The notes under the pieces are model-generated. The model was given only the letters and a program-made list of their open reading frames with translations, did not search any database and was not told the DNA's origin. Below, in pieces: positions 1 through 5,643 of a DNA stretch of 6,744 nucleotides. The translations under genes and the position numbers were made by a program. Each line of letters starts with the position of its first letter. Positions within the stretch are counted from its first letter, which is position 1. The stretch lies in NCBI GenBank assembly GCA_027619145.1, contig JAQCGA010000228.1, positions 1 through 6,744 of the forward strand, given 5' to 3'. Source of the stretch: a bacterium. GTDB lineage: Bacteria; Latescibacterota; UBA2968; GCA-2709665.

Positions 1-2651
1 TCGAAAATCCCATGTCTTTTCTGGACGCTGTTCACCCGGAAGACAGGGAGATTGTTCGAAAAGGAATGGAGCGAATGGAACAGGGTGAGATGTTTGACGA
101 AGAGTATCGGATCATCCGTCCAGATGGAGAGTTGCGCTGGGTCAAAGCACGGACCTTTCCGATTCTGGATGAACATGGAAGCCCGGATCGGTATGTTGGC
201 ATTGTAGAAGATCGAACCGAGGTTCGGTGGACAGAAGAGGTGCTACTCAATACGGTGCGACATGCGCGGTGTTTGTTGTGGACAGCTACGGTAGAGGAAC
301 GGGATACGGAGCCCTCGGGTAAACTTCACTGGGCATATCATCTGGTAGATGAAGAGGCGGCCCAGGTTTTTTTGCCTTTGCCTATTGAGGCGGGCAAAAA
401 TTATATGGATATCCTGGCGCGTGGTGTTGTTTCTGAAAATCTGGAACAGATGGATCGGATCAGCTACCAGGCTTTGAAGAGCGGACAGGCTTCGTACTCT
501 CAGGAATATCGCTGGAAAATGGTCGAGGGCGACATCCGGTGGATGTTTGAAGATGTGCATATTGCACCTGCAGGCCCCGGACGCTGGGAAGTGGTGGGGG
601 TAACGACAGATATTACGAATTTGAAGCGGAATGAGGAGGCTCTGGCCCGGCAAGTTCAGGAGAAAGAGGTTTTGCTGGAGATTGGGCAGGCCGTACAGGA
701 ACTGGCCGCACCGGGGGAACTGGAACAGATGGCGCGGGTTTGTTTTGAGCAGTTGAAGCGATTGGGCGTCAATTTTCAGGCGCTTGCGATTCAGCGCGTG
801 GTGGACGATGTGGAGGGCCGATTTGAAGCCTACCGCATTTCGTCTTCCGGGCAGTCGTGCCGGGACGTGGTTGTGGCACCCAATCTTTTTCAGGTTTGGA
901 AGTCGGGCATTCCGAAGTTACGGAAAGATCTGGATGCAGATCTGGAGGATTTGCCGCAATCTGTAGTGCAAACAATGCGGGAACGGCTGGGTATTCACGT
1001 GCGGTGCATTCTGGATTTACCCCATGCCAAGGGAAACATGGGGTTGCTGAGTACTTTGTCCGACGCTTTTTCGGAAGCGGATATCCGGCTTGCGGAACAG
1101 GTTAGCCGGGTGCTCTCTGTGGGCATGGCTCGGGCGGAAGATCTGGAGCGGCTGGAGATGCGCAATAAGGCGCTTCAGGAAAGTGAGGGCAAGTACCGGG
1201 CAATTCTGGAGGCCCAGCCAGACATGATATTTTTACTGTCCGGAGATGGGGTCTTTCTGAATTTTTATGCACACGATATGAGTACGTTGCTCATGGCTCC
1301 GAGCGAATTTTTGGGTAAGAGGGTGGTCGATGTAATGCCTGGGGATGTTGCGAACCAAATCATGGTTGCGATTCAACAGTGCCTGGCGAATGGTCAGATG
1401 AAAATGTTTGAGTACGAACTGTTGGTACCCACACAAGAAAGGCACTTTTTTGAGGCGCGGATGGTGGTGCAGGGGCAGTATGAAGTGCTGGCGATTATTC
1501 GAGATGTTACGGAGTTCAAGCAGGCAGAGCGAGAAATGGTGCGATTGGAACGTCTGCGTGCACTGGGGGAGCTGTCTGCGGGAATTAGCCATAACCTGAA
1601 TAATATTCTAACAGGGATTATGGGGCCGGCGCAGCTGTTACAGCGCTACTCGGGAGACGAGCAATTGCGGGTGGATGTGGAGGATATCTTGAAGTCTGCG
1701 GAGCGGGCCCGGGATCTGGTACACCGGCTACATCAGGCAGTACGAGGGGAAGATGACCGGGAAGTACACCCGGTGCTGGTGGGGTCTGTTGTGCTACAGG
1801 CGGTGAACGATACCCGGCCCCGGTGGAAAGACGAGGCTGAGATTCGTGGAAGCGTGATTCGGGTAGAGCAGGATGTGGCGGAGGGGTTGGAAATTGCGGG
1901 TACAGTTTCAGGGCTGTACGATCTTCTGGTGAATCTGTTGCTCAATGCGGTAGATGCGATGCCGGATGGAGGGTGTATTTCGATTTCAGCCAGGGAAATG
2001 GAACAGGGCGTGCAACTGGTTGTTCGGGATACAGGAATTGGGATGGATGATGAGGTTCGGAAGCGGGTATTCGAGCCGTTTTTTACAACGAAGATGAATG
2101 TAGGAACCGGGTTGGGGTTGTCTACCGTGTATGGGACAGTGGAGCGGTGGGACGGACGGATTGAGGTGGAAAGCGTGCCGGGCGAGGGTTCTACGTTTAC
2201 GCTGTGGTTACCCGCCTGGACGGACGCGGTGCCGGAAAAAGTACCCCAGGCAGAAGTCCTGGCTTCGAGGCGGGGTAGCATTTTAATTGTAGATGATGAC
2301 GAAAATGTGGGGAGGTTGCTGGAGCGGGTGCTTTCGAAGGTGCACGATGTGGAGGTTTTTCTAAGCGGTTCGGATGCACTTGCGAAGTTTGAACCGGGTC
2401 AGTATGATGTGGCGCTGGTGGACCTGGGGTTGCCGGATTTGCCGGGCAACCGGTTGGTACAAGAGATGCGGCAGCGGGATCCTGAACTGGTGGCGGTTGT
2501 GATTACAGGCTGGCAGTTGCAGGAGACTGATCCCCGGTATGCCGCATTCGATTTTCATTTGGGCAAGCCGTTTGCAGATATCCATGAGGTCCGGGGGGTG
2601 GTTGCAGAGGCGGTTGTATTGCACGACCAGAAGGCAGGTGGAAAGGGGTAG
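1..2651 (+). CDS. Hybrid sensor histidine kinase (PAS-PAS-GAF-PAS-HisKA-HATPase-REC), 5'-truncated by window edge
   Basis: Soluble hybrid sensor kinase expected to autophosphorylate on His and pass the phosphate to its own receiver. The frame is already open at base 3 (Glu-Asn-Pro before the Met at 12), and this Met lies inside a PAS fold (HPEDRE, then RPDGELRWV and GIVEDRTE), so the true start is upstream. Numbering from that Met: PAS C-terminal part about 1-73; PAS about 77-210 ending VVGVTTDITNLK; GAF-like region about 221-375; PAS about 392-508 ending AIIRDVTEFK; HisKA with SHNLNN (His527); HATPase with N box NLLLNAVDAM (Asn645), G1 DTGIGM, F box EPFFTTK and G2 GTGLGL; REC about 757-870 with Asp761-763, phospho-acceptor Asp804, Thr832 and Lys852. 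The receiver looks intact and has no DNA-binding output, so a separate Hpt or partner is likely. The residue after His527 is Asn instead of the usual acidic one. No membrane segment is visible. Family assignment is firm; the ligand is unknown. Confidence 0.95.
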   Translation, partial: ENPMSFLDAVHPEDREIVRKGMERMEQGEMFDEEYRIIRPDGELRWVKARTFPILDEHGSPDRYVGIVEDRTEVRWTEEVLLNTVRHARCLLWTATVEERDTEPSGKLHWAYHLVDEEAAQVFLPLPIEAGKNYMDILARGVVSENLEQMDRISYQALKSGQASYSQEYRWKMVEGDIRWMFEDVHIAPAGPGRWEVVGVTTDITNLKRNEEALARQVQEKEVLLEIGQAVQELAAPGELEQMARVCFEQLKRLGVNFQALAIQRVVDDVEGRFEAYRISSSGQSCRDVVVAPNLFQVWKSGIPKLRKDLDADLEDLPQSVVQTMRERLGIHVRCILDLPHAKGNMGLLSTLSDAFSEADIRLAEQVSRVLSVGMARAEDLERLEMRNKALQESEGKYRAILEAQPDMIFLLSGDGVFLNFYAHDMSTLLMAPSEFLGKRVVDVMPGDVANQIMVAIQQCLANGQMKMFEYELLVPTQERHFFEARMVVQGQYEVLAIIRDVTEFKQAEREMVRLERLRALGELSAGISHNLNNILTGIMGPAQLLQRYSGDEQLRVDVEDILKSAERARDLVHRLHQAVRGEDDREVHPVLVGSVVLQAVNDTRPRWKDEAEIRGSVIRVEQDVAEGLEIAGTVSGLYDLLVNLLLNAVDAMPDGGCISISAREMEQGVQLVVRDTGIGMDDEVRKRVFEPFFTTKMNVGTGLGLSTVYGTVERWDGRIEVESVPGEGSTFTLWLPAWTDAVPEKVPQAEVLASRRGSILIVDDDENVGRLLERVLSKVHDVEVFLSGSDALAKFEPGQYDVALVDLGLPDLPGNRLVQEMRQRDPELVAVVITGWQLQETDPRYAAFDFHLGKPFADIHEVRGVVAEAVVLHDQKAGGKG
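1539..2027 (+). repeat. Paralogous kinase-core block, copy 1 (HisKA plus start of HATPase)
   Basis: These 489 bases in the first kinase align without gaps to 6256-6744 in the second kinase. Exact shared stretches include a 19-base match at 1797-1815 (partner 6514-6532) and 14-16-base matches around the KSAERARDLV segment. Protein identity is about 121 of 163 by hand count. The similarity stops abruptly upstream of the HisKA domain. Confidence 0.85.
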
Positions 2652-2656
2652 GGAAG
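2650..2656 (+). promoter_or_regulatory. Ribosome binding site of the CheB-CheR gene
   Basis: The sequence AGGGAAG sits five bases before the ATG at 2662 and overlaps the TAG stop (2649-2651) of the upstream kinase. It decides the start: the same frame is open back to an ATG at 2539, but that stretch lies inside the kinase receiver and gives residues with no CheB similarity. The overlap with the preceding stop suggests translational coupling. Confidence 0.75.
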
Positions 2657-2661
2657 ATTGT

Positions 2662-5592
2662 ATGGGCGAACAGGACGAACAGAGCAACGTACAGAACGGG
2701 CTTTCGGGTGGGCCGATTCTTGTTGGAATTGGCGCTTCTGCGGGTGGCCTGGAAGCCCTGGAACAATTTTTCTCGCAAATGCCGGATCGTTCAGGTTTGG
2801 CATTTGTGATTATTCAACACCTGGACCCAGCACGAAAAAGCATTATGCATGAGTTGATTGCGAAGCAGACTCCAATGAAGGTGACTGAGGTGGAAGATGG
2901 GGTACAGGTGGAGCCGAACCACGTCTATGTGATTCCTCCGAACCGGGACCTGGCTGTGTTGCAGGGAAAACTTCACCTGATGGAACCCACGAAGCCGCGT
3001 GGCGTACGGGCACCCATCGACTTTTTCTTTCGGTCTCTGGCTCAGGACTGTGGGGAGCGGGCCATTTGTATTGTTCTTTCTGGAACCGGATCTGAGGGCG
3101 CACAGGGGCTGAAAGCTGTAAAAGGTGAGGGCGGCATGGTCATGGTGCAGGATCCAGAATCGGCCAGGTACGACGGCATGCCCAGGTCTGCGGCCGCCAC
3201 TGGAATGGCGGACTATATTCTTCCGCCGGATCAGATGCCGAAGCAACTGCTCGCCTACATTCGACACGTAGCAACCGGGCCTGCGTTGCAGACAGAGGAG
3301 TCTGTAGCTGATTCGAGCGAGTTGCAAAAGATTTTGGTTGTACTGCGTAGCGGAACGGGGCACGATTTTTCTGGTTACAAACAAAATACGGTTGTTCGAC
3401 GGATTGAAAGACGGATGGCGATCCATCAGCTGAACACACTGGAGGAGTACGTAAGTTACCTGCAACACCGCCCGGCAGAGGTGGAGGTTCTTTTTAAAGA
3501 GTTGTTGATTGAGGTGACTCGTTTTTTTAGAGATCCCGAAGCGTTTGAGCTGGTGAAGAGCGAGGTTTTTCCGGCGTTGCTGGAGGACCGCGATCCGGAT
3601 GTGCCGGTGCGGATCTGGGTGCCTGGCTGTGCGACAGGAGAAGAGGCCTATTCTCTGGCGATGCTCTGCAGGGAGTATATGGCCCAGGCTGGAAGAGAGC
3701 ACAAGATTCAGATCTTTGCGACGGATATCAGCAAAGATTCGATTGAGAAGGCGCGTACGGGAGTGTATCCGGAAAGTATCGCTGTAGATGTTTCATCAGA
3801 GAGGTTGCAACGTTTTTTTGAGCACCAGGACCATACGTACCAGATTAAGCAGACTGTCCGAGATATGCTGGTTTTCGCTGTTCAGAGTACAGTGAAAGAC
3901 CCCCCTTTTTCCAGGATGGATTTGATCAGTTGTAGAAATATGTTGATTTACATGGGATCGGTGTTGCAGAGTAAGGTACTGTCCATTTTTCATTATTCGC
4001 TCGTAGATGGAGGGTATCTTCTTCTGGGGAGTTCGGAGACGCTGGGAGATGCCAGCGATTTTTTTGTTACGGTTAACCGGGAGTGGAAGCTTTTTCAGCG
4101 GGAGAAAGACCTGCCGTCGTACCGGTTGGCAAATATGTCCAACTTTTCGATGCTGCATCAACGGGACAGGTCGGGAACGGCGGGACCCTCGATACAACGA
4201 GATCGCGGGATGGATTTGCATGAACATGTGGAAGAGTTCCTGTTAACGCATTGGTGCCCTGCGTGTGTACTGGTGAACGAAAAAGGCGATGTAATTTATA
4301 TACACGGACATACCGGAGCCTACCTGGAACCCGCCGCAGGTGAAGCAAATATGAATCTGTTGAAAATGGCGCGAGAAGGGTTGCAACTCGAACTGGCTAT
4401 GGGTCTTCGGAGGGTTGTAGAAGAAAAAAAAGAGATCCGATTTGACGGTTTGCAGGTAAAAGCCAACGGAGAGTCGGGGATCGTGAATTTGATTGTGCAT
4501 CCTTTTTTCAAACCAGATGAGTTGCGAGATCTGGTGATGGTCATGTTCGAAAGAGGCACGGCGGCATCTGTTTCCGAACCAGTCACTGAACCGACTGAGG
4601 AGCAGAACTTCCAGATTGCCGGGCTGGAGAAGGAACTCGAGTCCACGCGAGCATATCTCCAGAATGTTATTGCGCAGTTGGAGTTTTCGAACCAGGAGCT
4701 TCGCTCGGCAAATGAAGAATTACAGTCTTCCAATGAAGAAATGCAAAGCACCAACGAAGAAATGGAGACGTCCAGAGAAGAGCTTCAGTCTATGAATGAA
4801 GAGTTGATGACGGTGAATTCGGAGTTGACCGGAAAAGTAGAGGAGCTGGCCAGGGTTCGCAATGACATGATCAACCTTCTGGTCAGTACGGGAATCGGAA
4901 CCATTTTCCTGGATCTAAACCTGGACATTCTGCGGTTCACACCCAAGGCCAGTCAGGTGATTAACCTGATTGAAAGCGACAAAGGCCGCCCGTTGAGCGA
5001 TCTGGTTTTTAATCTGGAATATCCGGACCTGGTTCGAGATGCAAAGGCGGTGTTGGACAGCCTGATTCCGAAGGAAACGGAGGCGCAAAATAAGGGAGGG
5101 CTGTGGTTCCTTGTGCGCATTCTACCCTACCGGACGGCGGAAAATGTGATTGAAGGTGTGGTGATCACTTTTCTGGATATCGATGCCCAGAAACGAGCGG
5201 AGCAGCGTGCGCTGGTGGCCCAGCAGTATGCCGAGAGTATTGTAGATACGGTGCGAGAAGCGCTGGTGGTACTGGATGAAGATTTATGCGTGGTATCGGC
5301 CAATCGTTCTTTTTATAAAATGTTTGATCTGGACGCTGAAATGGTGGGCGGGAGGCTTATTCATAGCCTGAAAGAAAAACGGTGGGATCTGCCCGAACTC
5401 CATCAGTTGTTACTGAATGTGCTGGCGCATAACAATGTGTTTGAAGATTTTCTGATGGCGTGGAGTTTGCCTTCTGGCGGAAGCAGGAAAATTTTACTCA
5501 ATGGTCGCCCGGTAGAGTCTTTAGACGGGGCGAGAATGATTCTTCTTGCGATTGAAGATATTACGGACCAAAGAGGTCCGCAGGTTCCTTGA
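2662..5592 (+). CDS. CheB-CheR fusion: protein-glutamate methylesterase / SAM-dependent methyltransferase with PAS domains
   Basis: A 976-residue fusion of the two enzymes that remove and add methyl esters on receptor glutamates. CheB (about 19-200) has no N-terminal receiver. Its nucleophile is Ser26 in GIGASAGG and its His is His53 in IIQHLDP; the third triad position, normally Asp in SGTGSDG, is Glu145 in SGTGSEG. CheR (about 220-480) has the RRIERRM helix, the SAM-binding motif WVPGCATGEEAYSLA (Gly322-Glu328), ATDIS, and SCRNMLIYM. Next come a PAS-like middle region (about 515-640) with CPAC at 532-535, a heptad coiled coil (about 650-735), a PAS_10-type domain (about 735-850, starting NLLVSTGIGTIFLDL) and a last PAS (about 855-970, ending LAIEDITDQ). 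Many relatives continue into a kinase domain; this one stops after the PAS, and kinases are encoded on both sides. It starts 10 bases after the upstream kinase, so co-transcription is likely. The methylated partner is unknown; no chemoreceptor, CheA or CheW is nearby. Whether the esterase is active is uncertain because of Glu145. Confidence 0.95.
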   Translation: MGEQDEQSNVQNGLSGGPILVGIGASAGGLEALEQFFSQMPDRSGLAFVIIQHLDPARKSIMHELIAKQTPMKVTEVEDGVQVEPNHVYVIPPNRDLAVLQGKLHLMEPTKPRGVRAPIDFFFRSLAQDCGERAICIVLSGTGSEGAQGLKAVKGEGGMVMVQDPESARYDGMPRSAAATGMADYILPPDQMPKQLLAYIRHVATGPALQTEESVADSSELQKILVVLRSGTGHDFSGYKQNTVVRRIERRMAIHQLNTLEEYVSYLQHRPAEVEVLFKELLIEVTRFFRDPEAFELVKSEVFPALLEDRDPDVPVRIWVPGCATGEEAYSLAMLCREYMAQAGREHKIQIFATDISKDSIEKARTGVYPESIAVDVSSERLQRFFEHQDHTYQIKQTVRDMLVFAVQSTVKDPPFSRMDLISCRNMLIYMGSVLQSKVLSIFHYSLVDGGYLLLGSSETLGDASDFFVTVNREWKLFQREKDLPSYRLANMSNFSMLHQRDRSGTAGPSIQRDRGMDLHEHVEEFLLTHWCPACVLVNEKGDVIYIHGHTGAYLEPAAGEANMNLLKMAREGLQLELAMGLRRVVEEKKEIRFDGLQVKANGESGIVNLIVHPFFKPDELRDLVMVMFERGTAASVSEPVTEPTEEQNFQIAGLEKELESTRAYLQNVIAQLEFSNQELRSANEELQSSNEEMQSTNEEMETSREELQSMNEELMTVNSELTGKVEELARVRNDMINLLVSTGIGTIFLDLNLDILRFTPKASQVINLIESDKGRPLSDLVFNLEYPDLVRDAKAVLDSLIPKETEAQNKGGLWFLVRILPYRTAENVIEGVVITFLDIDAQKRAEQRALVAQQYAESIVDTVREALVVLDEDLCVVSANRSFYKMFDLDAEMVGGRLIHSLKEKRWDLPELHQLLLNVLAHNNVFEDFLMAWSLPSGGSRKILLNGRPVESLDGARMILLAIEDITDQRGPQVP
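4690..4836 (+). repeat. Seven tandem heptads (21-base period) encoding a coiled coil in the CheB-CheR protein
   Basis: Residues 677-725 form seven uninterrupted 7-residue units: NQELRSA, NEELQSS, NEEMQST, NEEMETS, REELQSM, NEELMTV, NSELTGK. Position 4 is always Leu or Met and position 1 is mostly Asn, as in a parallel dimeric coiled coil. The register continues weakly on both sides (IAQLEFS before, VEELARV after). Codons differ between units (for example aat/aac, gaa/gag), so this looks like an old, protein-level repeat rather than a recent DNA expansion. Asn-Glu-Glu-Leu heptads are typical of CheB-CheR fusions and probably act as a signalling helix between the enzymes and the PAS domains. 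Confidence 0.85.
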
Positions 5593-5606
5593 CCGGATTG
5601 GCCGGT
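5564..5606 (+). other. Two short perfect inverted repeats spanning the CheB-CheR stop codon
   Basis: CGGACC (5564-5569), loop AAAGA, GGTCCG (5575-5580) is a perfect 6-bp stem. ACCGG (5592-5596), loop ATTGG, CCGGT (5602-5606) is a perfect 5-bp stem. The stop codon TGA is at 5590-5592, so the first hairpin lies in the last codons and the second begins on the stop. No run of T follows either, so they do not look like an intrinsic terminator. They could affect mRNA processing or translation of the next gene, or be chance. Confidence 0.35.
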
Positions 5607-5630
5607 AGAGGCTCAGGCGGAGTGTTTCCT

Positions 5631-5635
5631 GGGAG
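5631..5635 (+). promoter_or_regulatory. Ribosome binding site of the second kinase
   Basis: GGGAG lies eight bases before the ATG at 5644. An ATG at 5639 is closer but is in a different frame that does not give a kinase-like protein, so 5644 is the supported start. Confidence 0.65.
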
Positions 5636-5643
5636 CATATGCG

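Noticed and set aside
12..14. ATG at 12 as the true start of the first kinase
   Set aside because: The frame is open to the window edge, and residues both before and after this Met belong to one PAS domain; only 11 bases lie upstream and no ribosome binding site is visible.
2539..2661. Upstream extension of the CheB-CheR frame to an ATG at 2539
   Set aside because: It overlaps the receiver domain of the first kinase, gives no CheB-like sequence, and has a poorer start context than the ATG at 2662 with its AGGGAAG five bases upstream.
2791..3702. 303-codon open frame on the minus strand
   Set aside because: It lies wholly opposite the conserved CheB and CheR domains, its product is rich in His, Arg, Gln and Cys with no recognisable motif, and it is a typical antisense shadow.
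5592..5606. Intrinsic terminator after the CheB-CheR gene
   Set aside because: The stem is only 5 bp and no T-run follows; the sequence runs straight into a ribosome binding site.
5589..5643. Promoter for the second kinase from TTGACC at 5589-5594
   Set aside because: No acceptable -10 hexamer lies 16-18 bases downstream; the only AT-rich stretch (GCATAT near 5635) is too far away and too close to the start codon.
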